Positions 1 through 8,369 are shown, counted from the first letter of the stretch. The stretch: DNA of 64,000 nt from Ancylobacter radicis (GCF_018449475.1 NZ_JAHCQH010000015.1:310001-374000); one strand, 5' to 3'. Notes: generated from the sequence alone by a model not told the origin. A program made the numbers and translations.

Positions 1-833
1 ATGATCGTCTCGGCGCCGTCCTCGCGCGGCTTGCCGAGATCGGCCGTGCCGTCGCTGCCACCCAGCAGATCGAGATGTTCCTGGCGCCGGCGCACCAGCG
101 GCGCGAGCCGGCGCACCCGGTCGGCCGCGCGCAGACCCGCCTGCACCGCGTCGCGCGCGCCGCGCGCCGCCTCAAGGGCCGCACGGGCCCGCTCGGCCGC
201 CTGCCGCGCCTCGGACCACGCCTTGGGCTTCAGCGCGTCGTCGCGGATCGCCTTGAGGGCCGTTGCCAGTTGCTCCTGCGCCTTGGTGAAGGTCCGATGC
301 TTGGCGGCTTTCGGGCCCCAGATGGCGTCCACCTCGCCGTCGAGCGTCTTGAGTTCGTCGGCGATGCCGGTGAGGCCGGAGCCGGCCGCGAACAGGGTCC
401 GGCCGAGATCGTTCTTGGCCTCGACCATGGCCCGCCCGCCGGCGCGCAGCCCGTTCTGATCGAGGCTGAAGGAAAGGCCGAAGGTCTCGCGCGTCTGCCC
501 CTTGAGCATGGCCAGCAGCGGCGCCTCGTCCATCGCCACGTCGCCGGCGTCCAGCAGCGTCCCGGTCGTGCCCTTGCGGCGACGGCACACAAGCCGGCGC
601 CCGCCCTCCTCCAGCACCGCGCCCACCCGCAGCAGCGCATTGTCGAACAGGAAATTGTAGGGCGAGCGGGTCGGAAAGCCGAACAGCAGGTCGGACACGG
701 CGGCCAGCGAGGTCGTCTTGCCGGCCTCGTTGGCGCCGTAGATGACATGCAGGTCCGGGCTGCCGGCGCGGAAATCGAGCTCGCACCGCTCAAAGCGGCC
801 ATATCGCTCCAGCGAGAGGCGGGCGAAGCGCAT
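1..833 (-). CDS. YhaN-like AAA ATPase, SMC/Rad50 type (partial, runs off left edge)
   Basis: N-terminal part of a large ATPase related to YhaN and the SbcC/Rad50 group, expected to work with the nuclease encoded just upstream on DNA ends. The translation from the ATG at 833 opens with MRFARLSLERYGRFERCELD and soon shows a P-loop (YGANEAGKTTSLAAV), the usual start of this family, then a helical, Arg/Ala-rich stretch consistent with the beginning of a coiled coil. The gene starts 3 nt after the nuclease stop, so the two are almost certainly cotranscribed. The C-terminal Walker B half lies outside the window. Family assignment is from the P-loop context and the partner gene; exact substrate is unknown. 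Confidence 0.8.
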   Translation of the reverse strand, partial: MRFARLSLERYGRFERCELDFRAGSPDLHVIYGANEAGKTTSLAAVSDLLFGFPTRSPYNFLFDNALLRVGAVLEEGGRRLVCRRRKGTTGTLLDAGDVAMDEAPLLAMLKGQTRETFGLSFSLDQNGLRAGGRAMVEAKNDLGRTLFAAGSGLTGIADELKTLDGEVDAIWGPKAAKHRTFTKAQEQLATALKAIRDDALKPKAWSEARQAAERARAALEAARGARDAVQAGLRAADRVRRLAPLVRRRQEHLDLLGGSDGTADLGKPREDGAETI

Positions 834-836
834 CGC

Positions 837-2093
837 TCAGCCCTCCCGCATCAGGCGCGAACGCAAGGCGAGCGAGGCGGTGCGCAGGACCGTCGGCCAG
901 TCGCCCTGCGTGGCGGAAAGGCGCAATTCGCCCTCCTCGGGCTCGCCGAGCGCCGTGCTGGCGGCAAGCATGAAACGCTCCAGATCGGCCGCGAGAACCC
1001 GTGCCAGTTCGGGATCGGCGGCGCCCTCGTCGATCAGCGCCGCCAGATCCTCGCCCAGCGCGGCGACGCCGGCCGCCCCGGTGGGCCGGGTCACCCGCAG
1101 CTTCACCTTCTCGATGTACAGATCCGGCGACAGCGCGGCGGCGATGGCGCGGACATCCTCGCGCAGCTGCGCGGCCCGGTCATGCAGCGCGCCAGCCTCG
1201 TCCATCGCGCCGGTCAGGCTGACCCGGACCACCAGAGGATGGCCGGAGCCATTGGCGCCCTGCAGCCGGCCAAGGGCGGCGCGGATCAGGGTCGGGACCG
1301 CCTCCAGCGTCGCGCCGCCGCACTCCACATCGAGCCGGACCCAGCGGATGACGTCGAGATCGACGCGCTCCACCGCCGTGACCTCGCCGTCCGCGACGGT
1401 GACGATGACCGCGCCCTTGGCGCCGGTCTCGCGGATGGTGCGCCCCTGCACATTGCCGGGAAACACGATCGGGGGCGCGGTGCTGACGATCTCGAATTCA
1501 TGGACATGGCCGAGCGCCCAGTAATCATAGCCGCGCGAGCGCAGGTCCTCGACGCTGCACGGCGCATAGTCGGCGTGCCCCTGCCGCCCGGCCAGCGCGG
1601 TGTGCAGCACGCCGATATTGAAGGCGTGTTCCTCCCCCCGCGGATAGGCGAGGACGAGATTTTCGGTGACCGCCGGGGTCGGGAAGCTCTGGCCGTGCAG
1701 GGCGACCCCGAGCGCCGGCAGACGATGGGTCTCCGGCCGCCGCGCCCCGAACTGCCGGACATTGGGCGGCCACGGCACGCTGCGCGAAAGGATCGAGGCG
1801 GCATCATGATTGCCGGCCAGGATGAAGACCGGAATGCCGGCCTGGTCGAGCCGGCCCATGGCGCCCGCGAAATACAGGCCGGTGCCCATGTCGCGCCAGT
1901 CGCCGTCGAACAGGTCGCCGGCGATGATGACAAAGTCGACCGCCTCATCGAGCGCGCACTGGATCAGATTGTCGAACGCGGCGCGCGTGGCCGAGCGGAT
2001 GTCCTCGACCGGCAGCCCCTCATAGCGCGACAGCCCGTGCAAGGGACTGTCCAGATGGATGTCCGCACAGTGCAGGAAGCGGAAGCTGGACAT
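837..2093 (-). CDS. DNA repair metallophosphoesterase, SbcD/Mre11/YhaO-like
   Basis: Calcineurin-like nuclease subunit of 418 aa. All the metal-binding motifs of the family are visible in order: D11 and H13 in CADIHLD, GDLFD at residues 59-63, GNHD at 94-97 and a later GHVHE. The C-terminal third is a variable capping region. It is the first gene of a two-gene minus-strand operon with the YhaN-like ATPase. A GGGAG ribosome site lies 6 nt before the ATG at 2093. The pair is known in Bacillus and alphaproteobacteria as a SbcCD-like system; a role in DNA end processing is inferred from the family. Confidence 0.88.
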   Translation of the reverse strand: MSSFRFLHCADIHLDSPLHGLSRYEGLPVEDIRSATRAAFDNLIQCALDEAVDFVIIAGDLFDGDWRDMGTGLYFAGAMGRLDQAGIPVFILAGNHDAASILSRSVPWPPNVRQFGARRPETHRLPALGVALHGQSFPTPAVTENLVLAYPRGEEHAFNIGVLHTALAGRQGHADYAPCSVEDLRSRGYDYWALGHVHEFEIVSTAPPIVFPGNVQGRTIRETGAKGAVIVTVADGEVTAVERVDLDVIRWVRLDVECGGATLEAVPTLIRAALGRLQGANGSGHPLVVRVSLTGAMDEAGALHDRAAQLREDVRAIAAALSPDLYIEKVKLRVTRPTGAAGVAALGEDLAALIDEGAADPELARVLAADLERFMLAASTALGEPEEGELRLSATQGDWPTVLRTASLALRSRLMREG

Positions 2094-2161
2094 GTCGGCT
2101 CCCCCGATCGCGCGGCCGCAGTGCCGGGCGCCTCACGCGAGGCCCCGAATCGGCAGGCAGT

Positions 2162-2270
2162 CTAGCGCATCGCCGGGGGAAGGTTCGGCAGGCGCAGGTG
2201 ATCGAGCAGCGCCCGCTGCTTGGGCGCGAGATTGCGCCGGCCGGGATGGGAGAGGCAGAAGCCCGCTCGC
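2162..2270 (-). pseudogene. C-terminal remnant of a LysR-family regulator
   Basis: In one minus-strand frame this stretch reads as the last ~35 residues of a LysR-type regulator, including HPGRRNLAPKQRALLDHLR and a stop at 2162-2164. The phrase YPGRR/HPGRR followed by a final amphipathic helix is typical of the C terminus of these proteins. A TAG closes the frame just upstream and no DNA-binding domain precedes it, so this is a fragment. It lies beside an intact LysR gene and near an IS relic, which suggests local rearrangement. The match is by eye and could be coincidental. Confidence 0.4.
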
Positions 2271-2403
2271 CCCGCGCGCTACGCGCCCTGAGCGCGGCGC
2301 TTTGTGCTCGTGTTTATTTGTCATGCGCGGGCGTATACCCTCCACAGGCTCGGCCATTCGGCACTTCCGAGAAGAATGACGGCTGGTTCTGGGAGGATGC
2401 CCC

Positions 2404-3402
2404 GTGGACAAGTTCAGCGCGATGGCCGTTCTGCTGAAGGTCGTCGAGGCCGGCACGCTGTCCGCCGCCGCCAAGCAGATGGACGTGCCGCTGGCCACGG
2501 TCAGCCGCCGGATCAGCGAGCTTGAAGCCCATCTGAAGACCCGCATGCTCAACCGGTCGAGCCGCCATCTCAGCCTTACCGAAGCCGGGCGGCTCTATGT
2601 CGAGGCAAGCCGACGCATTCTCGAACAGGTCGAGGAGGCGGAACGCGCGGCGATGGGCGTTCACCGGGACCCGAAGGGGCGCCTCACCATCACCGCGCCG
2701 ATCGTGTTCGGCCGCCTCCATATGGTGCCGATCATTGCCGGCTTCCTCGCCGACTATCCCGATATCGACGTGAAGCTGGTGCTCGCCGACCGCCTGCTCG
2801 ATCTGCTGGAATCCGATGTCGATGTCGCCCTGCGGATCGGCGAACTGGGCGACAGCAGCCTGATCGCCTCCACCCTCGGCGCGGTGCGCCGGGTGACCTG
2901 CGCCAGCCCGTCCTATCTCGCCGCCCATGGCCGCCCGCGCGCGCCCGAAGATCTGCGCGACGATCTGCGCGACCATGTCTGCGTCACCTTCGACAATCTC
3001 GCCTCGCCCGAGGCCTGGCGCTTCGCCTCGCCCGAGGGTGACCGGCTGGTGCCGATCCATTCGCGCCTGACCGTCACGACGGCGGAGGCGGCGATCGCCG
3101 GGGCCGTCGCCGGCCTCGGGCTCACCCGCTTACTGTCCTACCAGATCACCGGCGCGCGGCGGGCCGGGCTGCTCGAACTCGTGCTCGAAGATTACGAACT
3201 GCCGCCCTGGCCGGTCAGCCTCGTCTATGCCGGCCAGCAATTGCTGCCGCGCAAGCTGCGGGCGTTTCTCGACTACGCCGCGCCCCGGCTGCGGGAGCGA
3301 CTGCGCGAGGAGACCGCCAGCTTCCACGCCAACAGCGCACCCGGCAACGGCGCGGGCGGCGGCGAGAGCGGGGATGCGTTCCGCGCGGGGGCGTTGACCT
3401 AG
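2404..3402 (+). CDS. LysR-family transcriptional regulator
   Basis: A 332-aa regulator with the standard N-terminal winged helix-turn-helix (residues about 4-62; TLSAAAKQMDVPLATVSRRI, then LTEAG) and a periplasmic-binding-protein-like effector domain from about residue 90. It resembles the large AaeR/DsdC-like group of proteobacterial LysR proteins. The effector is not evident because no clear target gene is adjacent: downstream lies a transposase relic. The last ~30 residues after LRERLREE are Gly/Ala-rich and end exactly at the relic, so the original C terminus may have been replaced when the element inserted. Confidence 0.88.
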   Translation: MDKFSAMAVLLKVVEAGTLSAAAKQMDVPLATVSRRISELEAHLKTRMLNRSSRHLSLTEAGRLYVEASRRILEQVEEAERAAMGVHRDPKGRLTITAPIVFGRLHMVPIIAGFLADYPDIDVKLVLADRLLDLLESDVDVALRIGELGDSSLIASTLGAVRRVTCASPSYLAAHGRPRAPEDLRDDLRDHVCVTFDNLASPEAWRFASPEGDRLVPIHSRLTVTTAEAAIAGAVAGLGLTRLLSYQITGARRAGLLELVLEDYELPPWPVSLVYAGQQLLPRKLRAFLDYAAPRLRERLREETASFHANSAPGNGAGGGESGDAFRAGALT

Positions 3403-3690
3403 CTGCTTGAGGCGATTGAACATCCGCTCAATGCGGTTTCGGTCCTTGTAGGCCCGGTAGTCGCAGGCAAGCGGGTTCTTTCGGTTGGCTTTCGGCGGAA
3501 TGACCGGCCTGATCCCATGGATCAGGAGTTCTTCACGCAGGAAATCGCCGTCATAGCCTTTATCGGCAAGGAACAGCCTCGGCTTGCCGACCGGTATCAC
3601 CAGCAGATCATGAACGGCGTTGTAATCCGAAGCCTCGCCACCCGTCAGGATGAAGCCGAGAGGGCGTCCTTGACCGTTCGGTAGCGGCCG
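3403..3690 (-). mobile_element. IS5-family (IS427-like) transposase remnant
   Basis: The minus strand encodes the C-terminal half of a DDE transposase: NGQGRPLGFILTGGEASDY, then a DKGYDGD segment carrying a catalytic Asp and an RNRIERMFNRLKQ segment with the last catalytic Glu. The protein breaks off right after NRLKQ next to the LysR stop codon, and its N-terminal half is missing. About 60 bp to the right, at 3751-3768 on the minus strand, GAGCCTGTGGTTGTCAAG resembles an IS terminal repeat. The element is therefore internally deleted and cannot transpose by itself. Confidence 0.7.
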
Positions 3691-3750
3691 CCAACGAGCG
3701 CTACCACGCACCGCTCCCAATCGATCTCAAACAGCCAGACGGAAATGCCG

Positions 3751-3780
3751 CTTGACAACCACAGGCTCATGCGAGACTGT
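3751..3780 (+). promoter_or_regulatory. Candidate promoter of the NTF2/TetR cassette, using a -35 in the IS end
   Basis: A perfect TTGACA hexamer sits at 3752-3757, pointing out of the IS-like end toward the cassette. Seventeen bases later is a weak -10 (GACTGT, 3775-3780) directly against the palindromic operator. Outward-facing -35 elements at IS ends are a known way of forming hybrid promoters. The weak -10 keeps confidence low. Confidence 0.35.
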
Positions 3781-3810
3781 ACCGATCGGTAAACAAATTA
3801 CCAATCGGTA
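3780..3810 (+). promoter_or_regulatory. Tandem TetR-type palindromic operator
   Basis: Two 12-bp sites lie 19 bp apart centre to centre: TACCGATCGGTA (3780-3791), a perfect palindrome, and TACCAATCGGTA (3799-3810), one substitution different. They lie between the candidate promoter and the cassette's ribosome site (AAGGA at 3829-3833). The layout fits autoregulation by the TetR protein encoded 0.5 kb downstream. Confidence 0.7.
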
Positions 3811-3840
3811 CAAACGCCTCAACTAGACAAGGAACTTAAG

Positions 3841-4305
3841 ATGTCACGCCCCCCGCTTCCCCCTTTCACTCGCGAAACCGCTATCGAAAAGGTTCGGTTG
3901 GCCGAAGACGGCTGGAACACTCGAGACGCGGCCAAGGTTGCTCTGGCCTATACGCTCGACACCCGCTGGCGAAACCGCGTCGAATTCGCGAGCAATCGCG
4001 AAGAAGCTCAGGAATTTCTGACACGTAAGTGGAACAAGGAGCACGAATACCGCCTCATAAAGGAGCTATGGGCTTTCACCGGTAACCGCATCGCGGTACG
4101 CTACGCGTATGAATATCGCGACGATGGCGGCCGCTGGTACCGCGCTTATGGTAACGAGAACTGGGAATTCGCAGAGGACGGTCTGATGGCGCACAGGCAC
4201 GCGAGCATCAATGAAATGCCGATTGCTGAAAGCGATCGTCTGTTCCACTGGCCTCTTGGCCGTCGGCCTGATGATCACGCCAGCCTCAGCGATCTGGGCC
4301 TCTAA
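3841..4305 (+). CDS. NTF2-like (SnoaL-fold) protein, DUF1348 family
   Basis: A 154-aa protein matching the DUF1348 group of the nuclear transport factor 2 fold, with the characteristic opening [21 protein letters not shown], a central RWRNR and the C-terminal REASINE-like segment (here [11 protein letters not shown]) followed by FHWPLGRRP. These are small cone-shaped proteins of unclear enzymatic role that often sit beside TetR regulators. The gene begins 7 nt after an AAGGA site and is followed after 2 nt by tetR, so the two form one operon behind the double operator. Codon use and base composition are visibly less GC-rich than in flanking genes, pointing to recent acquisition. The substrate is unknown. 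Confidence 0.82.
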   Translation: MSRPPLPPFTRETAIEKVRLAEDGWNTRDAAKVALAYTLDTRWRNRVEFASNREEAQEFLTRKWNKEHEYRLIKELWAFTGNRIAVRYAYEYRDDGGRWYRAYGNENWEFAEDGLMAHRHASINEMPIAESDRLFHWPLGRRPDDHASLSDLGL

Positions 4306-4307
4306 AC

Positions 4308-4931
4308 ATGGCCCGCATGGTCGCGGAAAGAGCCGACACCATAGCCCCGTTGGCCGAGGTTTTCCGCGAACATGGCTATGAAGGCGCAAGCCTTGCCTTG
4401 ATCAGCAAGGCTACCGGTCTCGGCAAGGGCAGCCTCTACCATTTCTTCCCAAACGGAAAAGAAGAGATGGTGCGGGCTGTTCTCGGCGAAATCGGCCAAT
4501 GGTTCGAGGATGCCGTATATTCCCCGTTGCGTAACGAGAGCGATGTTAATGGCGCCATCTGTGCAATGCTCGCCTCGACGGACCAATATTTTCGGTCCGG
4601 CAGGCGCGTGTGCCTCGTCGGTGCCCTGGCAGTGGCCAATACGCGTGACCTCTTCGCGCAAGCCATCCGCGGTTATTTCGTAGCTTGGGTGGACGCATTG
4701 CAGTCAGCGCTTATTCGGCAGGGCCGCGAAGCCGATCAATCGCGCATCCTCGCGGAAGAGGCAGTTCTTACTATTCAAGGAGCAATTGTTCTTTCTCGGG
4801 CAATGGACGATCCGGCCGTTTTTCAACGGGCTATCGACCAACTCCGGGGACGATTGGTGATCGAAAAAGATACCTCTAACAACGAAGGCACAACCGACGT
4901 TTCACCGCAAAATGAAGGTCGGCTTGTCTAG
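4308..4931 (+). CDS. TetR/AcrR-family transcriptional regulator
   Basis: A 207-aa regulator with an N-terminal TetR helix-turn-helix (residues about 8-55; EHGYEGASLALISKATGLGKGSLYHFF, shown here only as its start EHGYEGASLA and end GKGSLYHFF) and an all-helical ligand domain of the LmrA/YxaF-like class. It starts 2 nt after the NTF2-like gene and probably represses that promoter through the two TACCgATCGGTA sites upstream. Like its partner it has lower GC than the surroundings. The inducer is unknown. Confidence 0.88.
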   Translation: MARMVAERADTIAPLAEVFREHGYEGASLALISKATGLGKGSLYHFFPNGKEEMVRAVLGEIGQWFEDAVYSPLRNESDVNGAICAMLASTDQYFRSGRRVCLVGALAVANTRDLFAQAIRGYFVAWVDALQSALIRQGREADQSRILAEEAVLTIQGAIVLSRAMDDPAVFQRAIDQLRGRLVIEKDTSNNEGTTDVSPQNEGRLV

Positions 4932-5241
4932 GATTAGCGGAGATATCAACACAACGCGGAGCGGCAGTATTTCGGGCAATCTTGCCACTCCACGAGCGGT
5001 CAAAGGCCCGCGGCAGGAGTCTCAGCAAAGCTGTCCGCAGGGAGACGGGCAAAACTTTGTCAACAGACCCTAGAGGCGTGAGCCGCGCGTGGACCGCCCG
5101 TCCTTGCGTTTTCCGGGAGCATGGTTTCCAGCCCGCCGGCCTTATGCCCGGCCGGGGCAATTACCATTATGACACGTTGAGAACGCGGCAGGGAAAACGC
5201 GGCAGGCGCCCCCTCGCCACGATGCCGCGATGGGGTGTGTC
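4932..5241. other. Gene-free stretch with a second IS-end-like motif
   Basis: No convincing gene. The minus-strand frame through here has no recognisable motif. At 5047-5070 the minus strand reads GGGTCTGTTGACAAAG followed by TTTTGCCC, which looks like the outer end of an insertion sequence and has the same orientation as the IS-like end at 3751-3768. It may mark the right edge of the acquired NTF2/TetR patch. No transposase fragment was identified with it. Confidence 0.3.
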
Positions 5242-5883
5242 ATGTCCTATGGTTTCCTCGACATTGCGGTGACGCCCAGCGTCCGCTCGGTGCAGGCCGA
5301 GATGGGCGTCGATCATCTCTGGAGCGACTTCAAGGGAACCCGCCCCTCCGATCGCTTCACCGAGAGCGAAGCCGCGTTCATCGCCGAGCGCGACAGCTTC
5401 TACATGGCGAGCGTCTCGGAAACCGGCTGGCCCTATGTCCAGCACCGGGGCGGGCCGCGCGGTTTTCTGAAGCTGGTCGACGACCGCACGCTGGCCTTTG
5501 CCGATTACCGGGGCAATCTCCAGTACATCAGCGCCGGCAATGTCGCGGCGGACGGGCGGGCCTGCCTGTTCCTGATGGACTATCCCCGCCGCGCCCGGCT
5601 GAAGATCTATGCCCATGTCGACATCGTCCCGCTCGACGCCGACCCCGCCTTGACCGCGCTCATCAGCCCGCAGGGCTATCGCGCCAAGATGGAGCGCATC
5701 TTCCGCCTGCGGCTCGACGCCTTCGACTGGAATTGCCCGCAGCACATCACGCCGCGCTTCACCGAGGCGGAAGTCAGCGCCGCCGTGCAGCCGCTGCGCG
5801 ATCGCCTGTCCCAGCTCGAAGCCGACAATGCGGCGCTGCGCGCGCGGCTGGGGCTCGAGCAAAAGGACGGCGAGGCGCCCTGA
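5242..5883 (+). CDS. Pyridoxamine 5'-phosphate oxidase-like flavin-binding protein
   Basis: About 213 aa. The core from residue ~35 to ~150 has the split-barrel FMN-binding pattern of this family: FIAERDSFYMASVSETGWPY, then HRGGPRGFLKL, and FADYRGNLQYISAGN. The C-terminal segment ends in a short coiled coil (QPLRDRLSQLEADNAALRARL). The family reduces or senses small molecules with FMN or F420; the actual substrate is not readable. The ATG at 5242 is preferred over the upstream 5230 codon because the protein then begins MSYGFLDI, as related proteins do. Confidence 0.8.
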   Translation: MSYGFLDIAVTPSVRSVQAEMGVDHLWSDFKGTRPSDRFTESEAAFIAERDSFYMASVSETGWPYVQHRGGPRGFLKLVDDRTLAFADYRGNLQYISAGNVAADGRACLFLMDYPRRARLKIYAHVDIVPLDADPALTALISPQGYRAKMERIFRLRLDAFDWNCPQHITPRFTEAEVSAAVQPLRDRLSQLEADNAALRARLGLEQKDGEAP

Positions 5884-5910
5884 CGGGTCGCCTCCCTCGC
5901 AGGTGAGCCG

Positions 5911-5948
5911 GATTGGCCTCATCGGCCTGATCGTTCGCCTCACTGCAC
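5911..5948 (+). repeat. 38-bp dispersed repeat, copy A
   Basis: This segment, beginning GATTGGCCTCATCGGCCT and ending CCTCACTGCAC, matches 52158-52195 inside treY at 33 of 38 positions without gaps. Its first 27 bases are built on a ~9-bp period. Here it lies between two genes. Confidence 0.7.
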
Positions 5949-5967
5949 CGACACGCCACCGCCTGAA

Positions 5968-5986
5968 CCGCCCTTTTTCGGGGCGG
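5968..5986 (-). terminator. Hairpin directly after the ABC-F gene
   Basis: CCGCCC (5968-5973) pairs with GGGCGG (5981-5986) around a short T-rich loop, one base beyond the ABC-F stop. There is no strong U tract, so termination strength is uncertain. Confidence 0.4.
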
Positions 5987-5987
5987 C

Positions 5988-7610
5988 TCAGCTGCGCAGG
6001 CCCGGCGCCTCCTGCCCGGTGCGGGCGACATATTCGGTATAGCCGCCGCCATATTGGTGGATGCCATCCGGGGTCAGTTCCAGCACCCGGTTCGACAGCG
6101 CGGCGAGGAAATGCCGGTCATGGCTGACGAACAGCATGGTGCCCTCATAATCGGCCAGCGCCGCGATCAGCATCTCCTTGGTGGCGATGTCGAGATGGTT
6201 GGTCGGCTCGTCGAGAACGAGGAAATTCGGCGGGTCGTAGAGCATCCGCGCCATGGCGAGCCGCGCCTTCTCGCCGCCCGAGAGCACCCGGCACCGCTTC
6301 TCCACATCGTCGCCGGAGAAGCCGAAACAGCCGGCGAGCGAGCGCAGGGAGCCCTGCCCGGCCTGCGGGAAAGCATCCTCCAGCGTCTCGAACACGGTCC
6401 GCTCGCCCTCCAGAACCTCCATGGCGTGCTGCGCGAAATAGGCCATCTTGACGCTGCCGCCGACCGCGACCGAGCCCTGGTCGGGGCTGGTCTCTCCGGC
6501 TACCAGCTTGAGAAGAGTGGACTTTCCCGCGCCGTTCACCCCCATCACCGCCCAGCGTTCGCGCCGGCGGACATGGAAATCGAGCCCTTCATAGATGCGG
6601 CGCGCGCCATAACCCTTGTGCACATTCTTCAGCGCGACCACGTCCTCGCCCGAGCGCGGCGGCGGCTGGAAATCGAACGCCACCGTCTGGCGCCGGCGCG
6701 GCGGCTCGACCCGCTCGATCTTGTCGAGCTTCTTCACCCGGCTCTGCACCTGCGCGGCATGGGAGGCGCGGGCCTTGAAACGCTCGATGAAGGCGATTTC
6801 CTTGGCCAGCATAGCCTGCTGGCGCTCGAACTGCGCCTGCTGCTGCTTCTCCGCCAGCGCCCGCTGCTGGGCGTAGAATTCGTAGTTGCCGGAATAGCTT
6901 ATGAGCGCACCGGCGTCGATCTCGACCACCTTGTTGACGATCCGGTTCATGAAGGCGCGGTCATGCGAGGTCATCATCAGCGCGCCGTCGAAATTCTTCA
7001 GGAACGCCTCCAGCCAGATCAGGCTCTCGATATCGAGATGGTTCGAGGGCTCGTCGAGCAGCATCACGTCCGGCCGCATCAGCAGGATGCGGGCAAGCGC
7101 CACGCGCATCTTCCAGCCGCCCGACAGCCGCCCGACATCGCCGTCGATCATTTCCTGGGAAAAGCCAAGGCCGGCAAGCACCTCGGCGGCGCGGCCCTCC
7201 AGCGAATAGCCGTCCAGCTCCTCGAAACGGCCCTGCACCTCGCCATAGCGTTCGATCACCGCGTCCATCTCGTCGGCCCGGTCGGGGTCGACCATGGCGG
7301 CTTCCAGTTCGCGCATCTCGGCGGCGATGGCGCTGACCGGACCGGCCCCGTCCATCACCTCGTTGAGCACCGGACGGCCGGCCATGTCGCCGACATCCTG
7401 GCTGAAATAGCCGATGGTGATGCCGCGATCGACCGACACCTGCCCCTCGTCCGGCCCTTCCTCGCCGGTGATGAGGCGGAACAGCGTGGTCTTGCCGGCG
7501 CCATTGGGCCCGACAAGGCCGATCTTCTCGCCCTTCAGCAGCGAGGCCGAGGCCTCGATGAAGACGATCTGCTTGCCGTTCTGCTTGCCGATATTGTCGA
7601 GGCGGATCAT
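5988..7610 (-). CDS. ABC-F family ATPase (ribosome-associated type)
   Basis: A 540-aa soluble protein with two ABC domains and no membrane segment. The first has Walker A GPNGAGKTT (about residue 34), a variant signature LSGGWKMRVALARIL and Walker B VMLLDEPSNHLD. The second has GVNGAGKST, LSGGEKARLAMARML and LVLDEPTNHLD. Between them is the charged helical linker typical of ABC-F proteins (AEKQQQAQFERQQAML). Members such as EttA, Uup and YbiT bind the ribosomal E site and affect translation; this one resembles the YbiT-like subgroup, but subgroup placement is tentative. It stands alone on the minus strand. Confidence 0.9.
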   Translation of the reverse strand: MIRLDNIGKQNGKQIVFIEASASLLKGEKIGLVGPNGAGKTTLFRLITGEEGPDEGQVSVDRGITIGYFSQDVGDMAGRPVLNEVMDGAGPVSAIAAEMRELEAAMVDPDRADEMDAVIERYGEVQGRFEELDGYSLEGRAAEVLAGLGFSQEMIDGDVGRLSGGWKMRVALARILLMRPDVMLLDEPSNHLDIESLIWLEAFLKNFDGALMMTSHDRAFMNRIVNKVVEIDAGALISYSGNYEFYAQQRALAEKQQQAQFERQQAMLAKEIAFIERFKARASHAAQVQSRVKKLDKIERVEPPRRRQTVAFDFQPPPRSGEDVVALKNVHKGYGARRIYEGLDFHVRRRERWAVMGVNGAGKSTLLKLVAGETSPDQGSVAVGGSVKMAYFAQHAMEVLEGERTVFETLEDAFPQAGQGSLRSLAGCFGFSGDDVEKRCRVLSGGEKARLAMARMLYDPPNFLVLDEPTNHLDIATKEMLIAALADYEGTMLFVSHDRHFLAALSNRVLELTPDGIHQYGGGYTEYVARTGQEAPGLRS

Positions 7611-7696
7611 GCGCGGGGGAGTTCCTGACGAGTGCGTGTCGGGCGATTAGGCCATTTGCGGCCCCAAGGAAAGCGCGGCCATGCTATCGCAGGCCC

Positions 7697-8179
7697 ATGA
7701 CCGTCCTCTTGCGCCTGCTGCGCCTGCCGTTCGAGCTTGTCCTCACCGTCCTCGTGCTGCTCGACGAGGCCGCCCGCCCGCTCTACCGCCCGCTCTTGCG
7801 CTGGGTCGCCGGCCTGGGCGTCATGCGCCGCTTCGAGGCCTGGATCGCCCGCCTGCCGCGCCTCGCCATCCTCACCCTGCTGGCCATTCCCTTCGCCTTT
7901 GCCGAGCCGCTGAAATTCGTCGCGCTGATCTGGATCGCCGACGGTCACTTCAAGACCGGCACGCTGACGCTAGCGCTCGCCTATCTCGCCAGTTTCGTCA
8001 TCGTCGAACGCATCTACCGGGCGGGCGAGCCCAAGCTGATGACCTATGGCTGGTTCGCCTTTCTGATGGAGCGGCTCATCGCCATCCGCACCACGCTTCT
8101 CGGCTGGGTGCAGGCGACCGCGCTTTTCCGGGCGGTGGACCGCGCCCGCCGGCGGCTACGCGCGTGGCTCGGCCGCTGA
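7697..8179 (+). CDS. Conserved small membrane protein of unknown function
   Basis: A 160-aa protein with basic ends and two or three hydrophobic spans (about residues 11-25, 54-75 and 88-102). Positively charged residues cluster between them and at the C terminus (RARRRLRAWLGR). No enzymatic motif is seen. Codon bias matches the neighbours, so it is probably a real gene; similar short membrane proteins occur widely in alphaproteobacteria. Confidence 0.7.
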   Translation: MTVLLRLLRLPFELVLTVLVLLDEAARPLYRPLLRWVAGLGVMRRFEAWIARLPRLAILTLLAIPFAFAEPLKFVALIWIADGHFKTGTLTLALAYLASFVIVERIYRAGEPKLMTYGWFAFLMERLIAIRTTLLGWVQATALFRAVDRARRRLRAWLGR

Positions 8180-8267
8180 TCCGGTAGACAGCTGACGAGG
8201 CGTTTCAGATGGGGCGAAGGTGATCTGACATTACCGGACGCGAAGGAACTTGTCCGAACATGTCCAA

Positions 8268-8304
8268 GAACGTGCCGCGTGACTTTCGCAGCGCCGGCAC
8301 GTTC
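8268..8304. promoter_or_regulatory. Inverted repeat upstream of the autotransporter
   Basis: GAACGTGCCG (8268-8277) and CGGCACGTTC (8295-8304) are perfect 10-bp arms around a 17-nt loop, about 65 bp before the autotransporter start. It could be an operator or a 5' leader hairpin. Confidence 0.4.
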
Positions 8305-8369
8305 CCTACTATGGTGCGCAGCCATGCGCCGGCGGGGGCCGCAGGGCGACAGCGCGTGGGGGCGTGAGG

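Noticed and set aside
4876..5160. 94-aa minus-strand frame after tetR
   Set aside because: No motif, no ribosome site, overlaps the tetR 3' end; more likely intergenic.
8246..8271. Three GAAC direct repeats resembling alphaproteobacterial LexA half-sites
   Set aside because: Spacing is 6 and 8 nt instead of the required 7 between GTTC repeats.
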